Source: Tetrahymena elliotti 4EA
Lineage: Eukaryota; Ciliophora; Oligohymenophorea; Hymenostomatida; Tetrahymenidae
Length of the DNA stretch: 64,000 bases
Assembly (NCBI GenBank): GCA_000231825.2
Contig: JH720315.1
Span: 650,549 to 714,548, forward strand
Direction of reading: 5' to 3'
Under the pieces are notes generated by a model. It did no database searches. It saw nothing but the letters and a program-made list of their open reading frames with translations, and was not told where the DNA came from. The number at the start of each line of letters is the position of its first letter. Positions within the stretch are counted from its first letter, which is position 1. Below are positions 39,501 through 53,040 of this stretch, in pieces. The translations under genes were made by a program, and so were the position numbers.

Positions 39501-42500
39501 ATATTATCTAATGGAATACAGACTCCTCCATTTGAGAGGCATTCTCCAAATGAACATCTACTACATGGTGTGCTATCTGTTTACAAAACACACTTTCCTT
39601 AATAATCTTGACACTTGTAGATACCTTCAACTTTTTGACAATAATCTCCATTGGCATTTACAGCAATACAATAAACTCCTTTGAAACATAATTACTTAAA
39701 TAAAGGCTTAAATACTATGAAACAAATTTGAACTTATAAATTACAATCTTTTATGATAAATGCGGTATATTCTTATCACTTTCAGATACACAAAGACCAG
39801 CTCCTTAGTATCTTCCTTTTAACATTTAAAATAAAACATTATGATAGAAAAATAACCAAGAACAATTTCTACCTATTTAAGTTGATTACTAATAATCTAT
39901 GAGGACACATACATTCTAATTAGGAGATACTCCCTCAGAAAGACAGTAGCTTATAAAAAATGTATTTATTCATTATGAATTAAAAAATATTAATTTACTC
40001 TATATAACAAGAACTGACTCCATACATTCCAGAGTCGCTAGGTGGTAAACACTTTCCTGTTTAATTTTCTCTTGCTGGAAAATTTAAAGAGAGAGGATTA
40101 CATTGATTATTTTTCAAACAAAAGTTTAATGCGCAATTAGTAGAAGGAGTTGTATTCATAGGTAGACATGATAAATCTGTTTAGCTTCTCCCAATTGTAT
40201 TTGGATTATTATAATCTAATGGTACACATTCTCCTTAATATATGCAATAATCTCCTTACAAGCATCTCACAGAAACAGCTTATTTATGAAATAAAAAATA
40301 ATTTTATAAATTCAATAATAAAATTAATTTAAATATTACGCTAGTTTAAATCTGCGCAAGTTCCATCTTACAATTTTGCCTTAACACTTTAGTTAGTTTG
40401 AAAATACGAGCTCTTTAACTGTAAAGGATGACAGTAATATTAATTTCTAGTTAAATTAACAATAAATTATATTTGAAAGAATGAAATATGTGAATAATTT
40501 ATATTTTTACTCAAACTCCAAAATGCAACTATCACCATAACACATTGAGATTCCTATTTTTTTTTTTTTTGAAAAGATAGGTCAATCGAAATAAAAAATA
40601 TTTTTTAATTTACCTATAAATGAAGGTTCTAATAATTATAAACAAAATTAAGTGTTAAATTCTACACCAAATTACTATGATCCGTTCAGAGAAGAGCCAA
40701 GAGGTATGCAATATTTTTAATCCAAGGATGCTTAATAAATACAAAATCCAGAAGGGCACTTATCAATGTTTTAGCCCTATCCTCCAATAGGCTCATAAGG
40801 TAGGCACTTAGAAGTCACTTTTTCTTTTGCAAAATTCGGTAAATTGACATCTGAAGATAAGCTAACACAAACATCAATTTCTAATACTGTGTCATATTGA
40901 GAGCATTCATTATCATTTGGGCACACTCTAATTTATTTGTTCATTAATTATTATTATTATTATTTAATATTAGAAAGAAACAAAATAATGTTTACTTTGA
41001 ACTGAAATCATAATAACAAAGCCCATTTGCATCTTTTTTTTTATATAACATTGGCTAACATGAATACATATCTCCATATCCATAAACCGGAATTCCTTTT
41101 GGATTGTACTAAATAATTCCCCATCCTTAATGTTTATCAATGCAATAATAATCAGAACAAGATATTATATCCTATCCAAAAACTTGTTTAAATAAAAATA
41201 AGATTTGATAAATAGTATAAAGTAAGAAAGAAATTAAAATATTACTATTAACACCCTACTAAACACAACTAAAATCATCTTTTACCCCCTAAAAAAAGAT
41301 ATTATTTAATAATTAATAAAAATAACAAAGGAAACAGAAGCAGATTTATTTTCTTAATAAATAAATAAAAATTGAAAAATTACGACAAAATTATTGATGA
41401 TAAGCTCACAGTAACCTCCGTTGATGCAAGTTGTATAGCTTGATCTGTAGCATTCTAAAAAATTAGGTTCAGAATTTCCACCGCAGGTATGGTCTTGTTT
41501 TTTTGATATGATATTATACCCATTCATTGGAATGCATTTTTGTTTATAAAGACAATAACTGTTAATTAGATTTAAAATTTTAAATAGGATGTTTTGAATT
41601 TGATAAATTTAACCTACTCTTAAACGCAATATTTAAGCGGATCAGATAAATTTACAGTTGAGTTAATTAGAAAACAATTAAATTTAGAAGTAATCCCAAT
41701 TATTTCTTCAATTAAATCAGGAATTAATAAAAATTGATTCTTGTAAAAACAATAGGTAGATTTTAATGATATGACACCTATGATTAATAAATATAAGAAA
41801 GATACTTAAATAAAGTTTTAATAAACTAATCAAAATACTATCTATTATTATTGGCTTTTTAACTTAAGATTATTGCAAACAATAATTGACTCCATTGTAA
41901 TTATATACACCTAGCACAGACACATCTGAAGCATAAACAATGCATTTTGAACTTCCTAAATAAATTTTATATAGGCAAACGATTGAGCCGTCATTAAAGC
42001 AGTTTTATATGTTATCTATTATATTCTATCCCACACATTTCCCTAATGAATTTTTTCCAATATTTATAGTTTTATCCATTAATACACATTTTATTCCATC
42101 AAAGCACTCGCTATTATTTACAACAAAAATACACTAAATAAATCATTTTTCTTGATAAAAAATTACTTTTCTAGACACTCGCACATAAAACTAGCTTAAA
42201 TTTATGTTCCTATATATATTAACTTATCACTTTTGTAACAAAATCCTGCTTTTAAGTATTTAATACCTGCATAGAATAAAATTAGTGTTTAATATAAATC
42301 ACATTATTTATTTTACTTGATGGGTTTATCAACGTTGATTAGATGTCAGTTTATTCAATGCATATAAAACTTGATGTATTATCTAAGTAATCTCCTATGT
42401 AAATATCACTAGGGTCTGAATTTAGTAAAATGCACATAGTTTTAGGTTAATCTCTACAAATTTAGTTAGAATTTGATGCGCAAGATAAGATACTTGATTT

Positions 42501-42677
42501 TTCTCTGTCACTTACACAATTCCCTAGGTTATTAATTCCTGTATAACTTGGTAAAATGCTTTTACAGCTGGCTGCTTATACATCATAACAGTAATTTGTT
42601 AAACAAGGAAGTGAGTTTAATCTGTCAAAAAACAGAGTTATAATTATATAAAAATAAAAATGTTTGAATTCAAGCAT
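30559..42677 (-). CDS. Giant membrane protein E, tandem paralogue of the 15415-28467 gene
   Basis: The minus-strand gene starts at ATG 42677-42675 and ends at TGA 30561-30559. Exon 1 is 42317-42677, and intron 1 (42267-42316) is in the same place and phase as in its paralogue. The N-terminus reads MLEFKHFYFYIIITLFF, then Cys-spaced text (CVSDREKSSILSCAS against CVSDREQSEISTCAQ in the paralogue). Cys-rich/EGF-like modules fill ~42-37 kb, a beta-helix-like region ~36.5-32 kb, then GVHCLDCDLKGIYWGKRYQ. After an intron come ~450 residues with multiple spans (NIAGLFILLLNALFYAQAI; YYWWEISTYFYKITLYIVQG; PYKRKEFNFIEVIISFGHSV) and a Lys/Gln-rich tail. Frames are open at both ends and at the junctions checked, so it looks intact. 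Function unknown; surface location inferred from signal peptide and spans. Not every exon was mapped. Confidence 0.75.
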
Positions 42678-45600
42678 TTATTTTATTTAAAGCTATTTTT
42701 CTTACTTACGATGGATAAGTAAAATTGCAAATAATTAATAATTTTTTAGTTTTTTTATCAAAGAATCTCTCAAAAAATTAATCAAAAAACTCTAGATGAT
42801 ATTAATAGTCTTTTTGTGCTTAATTCAAATTTTGTTTTTTTTTAAACTAATTAATAAAATCGAGCGATAGATTTTGTAAACTAAAATTTTATTTTAAGAA
42901 TATAGATTATGTCTTTCTTTTTCTTGAATTGATTAATTTTTAACTTAAAAATGTTTTATTTATTGGCAGATGATGTTTATTATTTTTTATTTTCTTATCG
43001 CAATTTGAATTAATTTTAGAGGAAAATATAAATTTTTACTTACACCTTTCAATTTTGATCTGCATAAAAAATGTTAGCTGATATTTAATGATTAAGAAAC
43101 AAATCAAGTGGATTTTTTGATATTAAAATTTGATAAATTCGGAGAAGCGGGATAAATATAAACAAATCATCTTTTAATTTCTAAATTCTTTGATTTGAAT
43201 ATTTAATTATAAATATTTAAACTTTACCCAAATAAAATTAATTTTATTTTGATCTAATTGCTCTCATTTGTTTTCAAATTTCACAATGTAAGTTATTTAA
43301 TTTAAATTTTTAATCCATAAATTCTTTCTTTTGGCTACTAGAACCTAAAAAAGACATCAGTTAATCTTTAAGAGATTTATTAAAAAGCAAATTCAAGCTA
43401 ATTTAATCTAAGCCAAATTAATAAATGTAAATTTTTTTTTTAGATCTAATTACAACCTTTATGTGTCAAGCACAAAACCCCCCTCTTTTACATTTATTAT
43501 CATAATTTAAGAATATGCAAAATAAATAGTTGCGAGGGGACAATACATTTATAAAAATGATTATTATTTGTTTAATAGGAGATTTTAATTTTTTTTAATT
43601 CCATTAGAATTAAATAGAATTAATCAAATAATTTAAAATAAATTTATTTACATTTAAAAAATAATAAATTTAGTTTTTAAAATTATTAAAGAGTAACCAG
43701 ATAATCAATTTACATTTTTTTATATTAAATTATGTATTATAAAAGAATGCTTAACCGAATTGAGAAATTCTTTGCAAATTAAATTTTATTGAGAGTAGGT
43801 ATATCATTTAAACTAAAATTTATTTAAGAGTAACTAAAACAAAGTGCTTTAAATTCTAATTATATAAAGATAATGAAATTCACTGAAGCAAATTAAGGGA
43901 AAAAGAATAAAAGAATGCTTTCTAACTTAGCATTTAATCAATATAGAAATTATTTAAAAGTAAAATAAGAAGATAAATCTTAGGAAAAATAAAATTTTTA
44001 AAACTTTTTGTGACAAAATTAATTTAAATTTTATGAAATATTTCATTCATAAGAAAAGAAACGACTTTTTGAAAGCATATTAAAAATAAAAAATTTGATT
44101 GATAATTATGTTAACATTAATAAGATTTTATTTTCTCAATTTTATTAAAAAAAGAAATTCTTTCTGATGATCATATATTGAATTTTTTCTATTTATATCT
44201 CTCTTTAATATTATAATTTCTTTATGAAATTTATTCTTTTCTCTTACAACTTTGATACCTATTTCTTTAGTAAATATCAAATAGCTACTACTGAATTTTT
44301 TATAAATTTAATCTAATTAAATGAATCTATCTATGTAAAAATACTATTCTTTGTTGTTAGCAATCGTTTAGTTAAGATGTGTAAGAATAATTTTCCAAGA
44401 TTAATCAAAATAAAAATAGTATAAAAAAATTGATATACTTTAATTTTGAAGAAGTTATTAAATTTTATCAAACTATTTTCAAATATTACAATTTAAATTC
44501 TTTTATAAATATTTACAAATTGTTCGAAAATCGAAATTAGACTGTCTCTCACTAAAGATTTCAAAACCAATTTTTTTCTTTTATTAAATCAAAACCCATG
44601 TAAATATCTATAAACGATCATAATAAACCAAATGCAAAAGCTTTTAAAAACTAAGATGGTGATTAATATCTATTTTCTAAACATATTTCACTTTTTTTGT
44701 TGCATATTTAACATCCATTTTGGAAGAGAAATTGTTCTTATGAATACTATCCATTTTATAAAAATCTTGAATTTTTTAATTTTGGCTCATTCTCTAAATG
44801 ATGTAGGAAGAATTGTTATAAAGAATGTAATTGAAAGTGAACTTTGATCTGATAAAAACTAATTATTGATCTATTAAACTATGTAACTATACAAAATGTA
44901 AAAAGAATATCAAACTATCATATTTTACTGTAATTAAGAGTAATCTCTAGTAAAAAAATAGGATTTATTAATTAAATACAAAAGAAGTAGAAATTAATAT
45001 TTTTATCTATTTTCAAACTTTTTCAGATTTTGAGAAATAAACTCTTAATTGTTTTCCAATTATCACGTTTTAGTTTAGAGCGCAGTACAATACAATCTAA
45101 ACAAGCTTCTAATAAATAAACCATAAAATCTTCTAATATCCTTATTAAATGTAAGGTGTGATAAAAACCTCTTGTTTTTAATAAATGGCAAAAAACAAAG
45201 AAATAAAATGCAAAATTTTATTACAAAATTAAATTTTAATATGGTATTTTTTTTAGATTGTAAAATAAAATATATCTAATTTACATATTTTTTAAAAATT
45301 AAAAATATTTTAAAATAATTATTTCATTTCTTTAAAAAATATTTGAATTATTTTGATTGCTATTGATAAATGATAATATTTATGAATGAGTTCATATTTT
45401 TATGGTTGCTTTCATCGGCCTCTAGTTAATAGGTCATATATCTAATTTTAAGATTATTTTTTTATATAATAAGGATAGAGTGTAAATTATAATTAATTAA
45501 ATTCATTGATTGACTTTCAATCAAATAGTTTTTGATGGGTTAATATATCTATAAAGAAATAAAAAAGGTTTTGGAAGTAAAATAATTTAGTAATTTAAAA

Positions 45601-46204
45601 AAAGTAAAGAATTCTTTTAATAATTTATCATCTAATTTCACTTTTTTATAAAAATAGTTTATTAGCTCTTCAAATGTATCAATCACAGATCTAGAAATAA
45701 ATCTTCAGTAAAGATAATCAAATAAATATTTTTTACTTTTTATTGAAAAATTATTTGATTCAAATAAACAATCTAATCAATTCTAGAATAGTATTGTTCA
45801 TTTCTATAATACTGTTTCTTTAACTAACTTTTTTCTATTTCTGATTTGTATTTTGATTTCATTCATAAAATCAAAATGAAGTGAATAAAAAATATGTAAT
45901 GATGACATGTAAAATCTAGGAAGAGCCCTATCAAATTATACTTAGCTTTAGAGTTTATATCTATATCTTGGGTAAGCTAATTTAATTAGTTATCAGAGTA
46001 CAAAAAAATCACTCATAAGCTTGAATTATTTTTTTAAATTACTCTATGAAACTATTTTAAAAGGGAAAATTTAATAGAATCAAGTGGAGCTTTCAGTTTA
46101 GGTTCTGCTTTCAAAAATTTGACATAAATCTCTACTTTGAATCTGTATTTATTGTAACAATTATTTATTAATTCATTCATTCATTTTTATTATAAACTAA
46201 CTTC

Positions 46205-46746
46205 AAAAAAAAATAATCAACAAAGAAAATAAATGAAAAACTTATTTTAAAAAATTTTTATTTTTAAATGGGTCTAAAATTAGTTGAGAAATTGACACTT
46301 TTAATATTTTATTTGCATCCAATTTTATTATTTAATATTCACAGCAACATGTCTATTACTTGCCAAAAATTATTTAATAAAATAGATTAATTGATAATTT
46401 AAAGTAAAAAATATGCTAAATAATTATTTAATTCAATAAAATTATTTTTTTATATTTTTTAATATTCTTTTTTTATTATTTATTCCATTTTTATGAAAAA
46501 ATTATTTCTAATTGGTTAAAAAAAATAATCAACAAATAATATAAATCAAAAAGTTATTTATATTTTTAAAGAACTTAATTTGCTATCCAATTATATTACT
46601 TGATATTCACAACAACATGTCTATATTTACTTGCCAAATATTATTTAATACAATAGATTAATTTATAGTTTTTAGTAAAAAATATATTTAATTCAATAAA
46701 ATTATTTTTTTATATTTTCTAATATCTTTTTTTATTCTTTATTCCG
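46205..46746. repeat. Degenerate tandem duplication, two ~230-285 bp copies
   Basis: Copy 1 covers about 46205-46488 and copy 2 about 46518-46746. Shared landmarks in order: AAAAATAATCAACAAA, ATCCAATT, TATTCACAnCAACATGTCTA, ACTTGCCAAA, TATTTAATAnAATAGATTAA, AATTCAATAAAATTATTTTT and TTTATTCC. The copies differ by substitutions and several small indels, so the duplication is old. No coding potential. Confidence 0.8.
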
Positions 46747-47049
46747 ATACTTTAGAAATATATTTCATTCGTATTTTACATAATTATTGAATAGCGGTAA
46801 CTAACTTGATGGTGATAGCATGTAATTTTTGACTTCTGGATTAAAATATTGCTAGAAACTCTAAAATTTGACTCTGCATTTAAGGTGAAAGGAGCTTAAT
46901 ATAAATTTGATTTTTCCAACATTAATATTCGAAAGATAATTGTTGATTTTATTTACTTATTTTTAGAATATATATTTTCATTTACTTTTTATTCATTGTT
47001 TGTTTTAAAATCAATTTTAATTTCTAATATTTAAAAGTCATAATAAAAT

Positions 47050-47136
47050 TGGCAACTTAGGAGCAAAAAGTGTTGGCCTATTTTTATCTGAATGTTACAA
47101 TTTATAAATATTAGAACTTAGAATAGAGTAAATATT
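47050..47136. repeat. Dispersed degenerate repeat, copy 1
   Basis: Landmarks GCAACTTAGGAGC...TATAAATATTAGAACTTAGA...GTAAATATTTT recur near 49370-49466 with roughly the same spacing. It may be a remnant of an old mobile element; there is too little sequence to classify it. Confidence 0.55.
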
Positions 47137-48414
47137 TTAATTAATTAAAAATATTTATCAATCATGATGAATTAGCTATTTTATCTAATTTTCAAATATT
47201 TATTTTTTCTTGTTTTCATTTTATTTTTAAAGAAGAGTTTCTTAATTTAAATATAATTTTATCTAACTAAATGAAAGCTCAAATCAAATTGACAGTTATG
47301 GTGGATAATTAATTGATTCTTCTATAAAAAGCTGCTAAAATCTTTGTAATCTCAAATTTAAGTTGAAGTAAATAAAAGTTTTTTTAAATTATTTTTAGAA
47401 TATTTTAAATAACTAAACAGTTAAAGTATTATGATAATTTGAGCACTTTATAAAAATAAATAAAAGGTTTCACAATAAAAGATAAGAATTATAATTGAAA
47501 CATTAAATAATTAAAACAAAAAGATTAGTTATACTTGTCTTTAATAAATCATTTATGACAAAATGAAACATCTATTCAAATTTTTTAATATCATATTTTA
47601 AATAAAGTTATTATTTATTTTAAAGATCTGTAATACCTACCAACAATAAAACTCTTTTTTTTAATAATTTTAATTTAAAACTCAAAAAAATGCAAATCGT
47701 GATCTCAATAACACTAAACATAATATGAATTAAAGAGCTTATTTTATTTTTGCTAAGATTTTGTATAAATTAATTCAGAAATTTTCATTTTTTAATTTTA
47801 CTTTTGGACATAAATTAAAGAGCTAAAATGCTCATTTAATTAGATCAAAAATGTAATGATTTATTTTTAATAATTAAAATATATTTTATTTTGAATATCT
47901 TTGTTATCTATTTTATAAATATCTTTATTAAGTATTTAAATGTATCAAAAATATTTTAGGAAGTAATTAAAAAAATAAAAAATAAAATTTAAAATAAATT
48001 TAAATGTTTGAAATAAATTATTTTGGTCAAGATTACTCATTTTTCCATATATTGTATTGCTATCATACATACGTAAATGTTCAATTGAAAGATGTAAAGA
48101 GAACTAAGAAATTTTTTTATTTACTATTTGATTACCTTTTAAGCTTAATTAATTATTATTTTTTCTTTTGATTTGTAAATCATTTTCTACTTCTTTTTCT
48201 TCATTTACTCAAGCAAGGCCTTGTTTCGATGTAGATTTTATTTATAAAAGCATGATATTGCTTGGTAGTAAATTTTAAAAAGAGAACAGCATCTTACTTT
48301 ATTTATACTTTTCTGATTTTAAAATTGCTTATCTCTCTAAATTAAGTTGAATAAATAATCTAAAAATAACATCTAATTAATTTACTTGATTTTAAACAAT
48401 AAGATAATTAACAA

Positions 48415-48642
48415 ATGGTCTAGAATCAGATAAAAGACAGAAAAGATATTAGAGAGATAAAATGTTTTAATATAAAAAAGGTGTATGAACACTACAAGGA
48501 ATTACAATCTAACCTTGAATCAATAAGTTAAACCAAATCTACTCTTGCCTAAGAACGCAAGACATTGATGGACTTGACTGTCAAAAACAGCAATATCATT
48601 TTTGAAGAATTCAAGAAAATGGACAAGCTGCTGCTACTTTGA
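48415..48642 (+). CDS. Small coiled-coil reading frame (75 aa), isolated
   Basis: ATG 48415 to TGA 48640-48642. The text is strongly protein-like and less A/T-biased than the flanks: MVQNQIKDRKDIREIKCFNI, then HYKELQSNLESISQTKSTLA, ERKTLMDLTVKNSNIIFEEF and KKMDKLLLL. Charged and hydrophobic residues alternate as in a coiled coil. Three TAA/TAG codons occur in frame. It could be a complete tiny gene, the last exon of a longer gene whose upstream exons were not recognised, or a fragment moved into this gene-poor region. No family is recognised. Confidence 0.5.
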
Positions 48643-51600
48643 GAACTTTTGTTTGTTTTATTATTTATTTTTTCAATGAATTCTATATAATATTATAAGT
48701 TTGTAAGTTCTCTAAAATATGGAATCATAAATCTTGAAGTAGATTTTTTGTAAAAGAAACTAGATTATTTGAGTTCTTAAAAAAATTAACAAATAAATAA
48801 ATAAACAAGTTATTTTATTTCAAAAGTTAATCCAACAAAAAAAACAATTTCAAAGCAAATACAAATCTTAAAAATTATTCTTTTAATAATTCTTTTGTTT
48901 ATTTGGAATGTAAATTATAAAATTTTCATAATTAAATCAAAAGTGTTTCAAATATTTGTGATTAAGATGTATAAATTTTAGCTGGAAAAATGTCAAAGTG
49001 TACTTAAATGTAATTTTTGAAACTTAATCTTGAGTTAAACAAGTTAATTTTTTATTTTAAAAATTAAAATCATTTTTTTGTTTACAACTAATTTATATTT
49101 TTAAAAATAATTTTAAGATTTATTAGATTATTTGATTGAGTTTTGCAAAGATATTATTTGACATATAAATAATTATTAAGCTATACTCTCAAAAATATGA
49201 TCTAATTTGAAGCTTTCTTTATTAATTGTAAATGTTGGATTTTAATCTATTTTTTTAATAATGCTCTTTAATTAATTATTAGAATCTCATATCTTTTTTT
49301 TATCAATCTTTGTTGAATTTATTAGAAATTTTTGATTTTGATGTTGAAATTGCATTAAAAAAGGGCAACCAAATTTGTAATTTAGGAGCTAAATAATGTT
49401 TTTTTGCAATCTTTTAGTAGGATTAACACATCTATAAATATTAGAACTCAACTTAGGGTAAATTTTTGAAAGACATTAGAAATAATTTAAAAAAATAAGT
49501 TATTAATTTAAATTTTCATTTATATTTCTTTTGTTGAGTATAGGTATTTCTCGCTTCTAAGCTATTTATCTAATATAATTAACAATTTAATTAATAACAA
49601 AAGTAGATAATATAGGCTAAACTTTATAAAACTACAGAAATCTTCTAATTTAAAGCTGATATTAGAGTAAAAAAACATTATTTTTTTAAGTTTTTTTTTC
49701 ATTTTTAGCAATTAAATAATAGGTTTGATGATTAATTGCAAGAACAGAAACTACAAGCATTAATACTTAAAGGAAAGATATTAGTTATAAAGGTATGTCA
49801 TAAAAAATTTCATATTTAAAGCATTTATTTGCAAAGAAAATTAATAATTTAATTTATTTTAAAAGATTTTATGATCAAATCAATTATTTATTTTAAATTT
49901 AATTATTTAATAAAATATCTAATGCTTCTTCCATATTATGCTTGTTTTAAATTGAACAAATTTATTCAATCAATTTAAATATAATGATATTATCCAAATA
50001 ATTTGATCAAAATAGTATTTTTTACATATTTCTTATTTCGAAATATTTTTTTAATAGCAAAAATTCTGAAAATAATTATTTTGAATGCACCTTAATTTAA
50101 ATAATATTATTAGATGGTTATTTGAAATTTTTTTAGATAAATCATAGAGTTAAACATTACTTTTTGAACTATTTTTGGTTCTGGTTAAAGTAAAAAATTA
50201 CTGTTAAGGAAAATAGTAAATATATTTATAACAAAATAAATTTTGCACATATTATTATTCACATAAAATAGAAAATAAAATAACCATAATGAAGAAGAAG
50301 AAAAAGAAAGTAAAAACGAAATTGAATTTTACTACAATCCCTTTGATTTATCATATTTAGACAAAATTTTTAAATTTATGTATTTTCATACTAATTTTAA
50401 ATAAGATTTAATTTGTTCATAGAATTTAATTAACATATTAACTTAAATTTAACATCTTTCATGTAAATATAGTTAATGTTGATCATCATAATAAAAAGCG
50501 ATGATATTTAAATTGATCAGAATGAAAATGCAGAAGGAACATCTAAAACCAAATTTAAACTAATGAAACTTAAAATAAAATAAATATAAATTTTTATTTA
50601 GTATTATTTTGAAATAATAAGATTTATTATTTATTTAAATTTGTTTTAAGGTATTCTAAATACCATTTTCTTTTTCAAAACTCAAAATCCTTTTCTTACT
50701 TTCAATAAAATAATAAGTAGCTATTCATAATTGATACAATTTATTGGTTAATAAATAAAGACAATCATTTTAAATTATAAAAAGTGATATTTTAATGTTA
50801 ATTCATTTATACTATAAAGTTTTTAAAATATTATTTTATGTGGAAATTATAATTCAAAATACATTTTTTTTATTCATTTTGAGTGATATTAAGGATTTAG
50901 TTAAGTTCTACTTATCAATGCATAAAAACAAAAAGATTCAATAAAAGAATCTAATTTAATAATAAATGCTTTCTGATGAATTCTAATCAAACATTAGAAT
51001 TAAATCAACAAATTAAAAAAATTTTTGATCAAACCCATGAACAAAAATCTGATCAGATATTGATGATAATCTTTTCATTTTCATTAAATTCATATTTTTC
51101 ATTCATTTTTATATTTTTTTACTTTAAAAATTGGAATATTTTTTGAAAATTAGATCTTGATACATTTAATTAAATCTGAAATAAGAAAGAGACAAACAAT
51201 AAATTTACATGTAAAAATTCATTAAATAGAGCAAAAATTAAAATTCAAAGAAAATAAATAGCAAAATCTTAAATATGGTTTATTATTCAAATATTAAGTA
51301 GAATTAACTGTAAAGAAAGCAGGTGTTTATTAGATATTGATAAATACTTTTGGTATTCAAGATTAAGTTGCTTTTTCGAAAATTTTGCTATTTTTCAAGT
51401 TCGACAGAATAGTGCATTAGTGATATTATTTTATTAAATTAAGATTATGCTGATAGTTTAAATAATTATACTCATCAACCAATAAATTTAAATGCTAATT
51501 TATCAATATATGAAGCATATTATTTAGTTAATATGGGATATTATTTGAGTTTTTTCTCCTTAAAAACTTTAAATTTCAATAAATCCTCAAAAAAATAGAT

Positions 51601-52489
51601 GTTTTAAAAATATAATGCCTATCTTTTGTTTGATGAATAAAAGCAAGTAAACAAATTTAAAGTAAAAAGAAGTCTTATTTCAATTGATTTGTGGAAAAGT
51701 GGTCAATGATGATTTTTGCTATAAATCATTTTATTTTAAATAGAAGTATTAATATCTTTATTTATTACTTTTTAAAAAAAACAATATTCTTAAAAGCTTT
51801 TTTAAGATCTAATTGAAAAATAAAAAAGAAAAACAAAGAAAGAATGTTTGAAAATAGCAATAAAAATGTAATAACTATTATCTTATTTTATGAATGCATA
51901 TTATCATTTAAATCTAAAACTCCATAAAATTAAGATTATTTACCATATAGTTTAAAAAAAACCCTTACCTTAAGTATCTTGGATGCTTATCTGTTTAACT
52001 ATTCTTTATTTAGCATATCACAGGAGTTATTAATCTTTATAAGTATTAAATTAATAATATTAGTATTACATTTCTTAATCTTTTGAGAATATTTTTTGCA
52101 TGATTATGCAAAAAAAGCTCAATTAACACCATATTGATTTTGCTTCTTATCTTCGGTTTCAAATATTCATCTTTCCTTTCATGAAATTATCAGCAACTAA
52201 AACTTATTATGTAGATTTAACATCTACTTTTTTAATTATTCTAATTTACTTTTTTGAAAAACAAGAAAAGCTTTGTAAACATTTTTTTACAATATGATTA
52301 CATCATTCAAATTTTGATTACTCTTTCAAATATCATAGAGTAATCAAAATCTTATTTAATTTATTTTAATTGCAAAAACTACAAATATGCATGCAGTATT
52401 CATTATTTATAATGTATTTGAATATACAAAAAGTTTCTGAAATCTAAGAGCCTAATCTTTAACCTTCTTAGAATGATACCTAAATTAAC
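48643..52489. other. Gene-poor 3.8-kb A/T-rich region
   Basis: Contains the second copy of the dispersed repeat. Near 52140-52340 it also has a stretch similar to 61020-61140 and 62330-62420, that is, pieces of the duplicated kinase neighbourhood. A Glu-rich stretch at 50287-50480 is open in two frames, but neither is convincing. Confidence 0.5.
49370..49466. repeat. Dispersed degenerate repeat, copy 2
   Basis: Shares the order GCAACC...TTTAGGAGC...TATAAATATTAGAACT...AGGGTAAAT with the copy at 47050-47136. Confidence 0.55.
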
Positions 52490-53014
52490 ATGAAGAATGA
52501 ATTATCTGAAAAAGGGTATGATGAATTTAGATTTTTAGGCTAAGGGGCTCGAGGATTAGTTGTAATAGCTAAGGAAAATACATCCAACAGGAGATATGCA
52601 ATTTGATCAAAGACTAAAAGGATTAATTTAATCAAGAAGCTTATGATTATGTTCAACAAGAGATCAAAATGCTCAATTAATGCTAAGGATCTCCATATGT
52701 GGTCAATCTTATACGCGAAATAGAAGGAAAGCAATTGATTTTCCTCATTCTCACTGAATGTCTAAGTAAGAAATTATTAAATTAATAAAGATTAAAAAAT
52801 GTAGAAGAAAATTAATTACTTTCTTGTGTAAAATTAGGAACTCCTAAAGAAATTATTGAATAGACTTAAAACAAGAGATTGAATGAAATATCTGCTATCA
52901 AGTATGGTAAGGACATTGCTGAAGGTCTTCATTTCATTCATTCTAAGAATTGCCTTCTAAATGACCTTAAAATGGATAATATTCTCACCAACTACAATGG
53001 AAATGTAGTAGTTT
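52490..53014 (+). pseudogene. Broken protein kinase, N-lobe and catalytic-loop part only
   Basis: A near-copy of the kinase at 62587. From ATG 52490 it reads MKNELSEKGYDEFRFLGQGA with a Gly-rich loop, then TGA at 52604-52606. Against the other copy about 10 bases are missing right after 'YAI', removing the ATP-anchoring Lys codon and shifting frame. Further on the copy keeps a helix-C-like EIKMLN stretch, LHFIHSKNCLLNDLKMDNIL and the donor T|GTAAAT at 53014/53015, where its paralogue has an intron before DFG. The DFG, APE and C-lobe exons are absent. After the donor the sequence becomes a piece of the micro-exon array. No full kinase can be made from it. Confidence 0.8.
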
Positions 53015-53040
53015 GTAAATTTTTATAATAAGAAATAATG

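Larger units (their letters stand above)
42678..48414. other. Gene-poor 5.7-kb A/T-rich region with degenerate repeats
   Basis: No reading frame with convincing protein-like composition in any of the six frames when TGA alone is treated as stop. It contains a tandem duplication at 46205-46746, one copy of a dispersed repeat at 47050 and short ATTC runs near 46170. The 71-codon standard-code frame at 44632-44847 overlaps two other equally open frames and is not supported. Confidence 0.55.

Noticed and set aside
44500..44850. Standard-code plus-strand frame of 71 codons and an even longer TGA-free frame on the minus strand
   Set aside because: Three overlapping frames are open in the same place and none has a recognisable motif. 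Runs of ~115 codons without TGA are common at this base composition.
50287..50520. Glu-rich frame (NEEEEKESKNEIEFYYNPFD)
   Set aside because: A second frame (Lys-rich) is equally open over the same bases, no start, stop or splice support was found, and it may be a decayed exon or chance.
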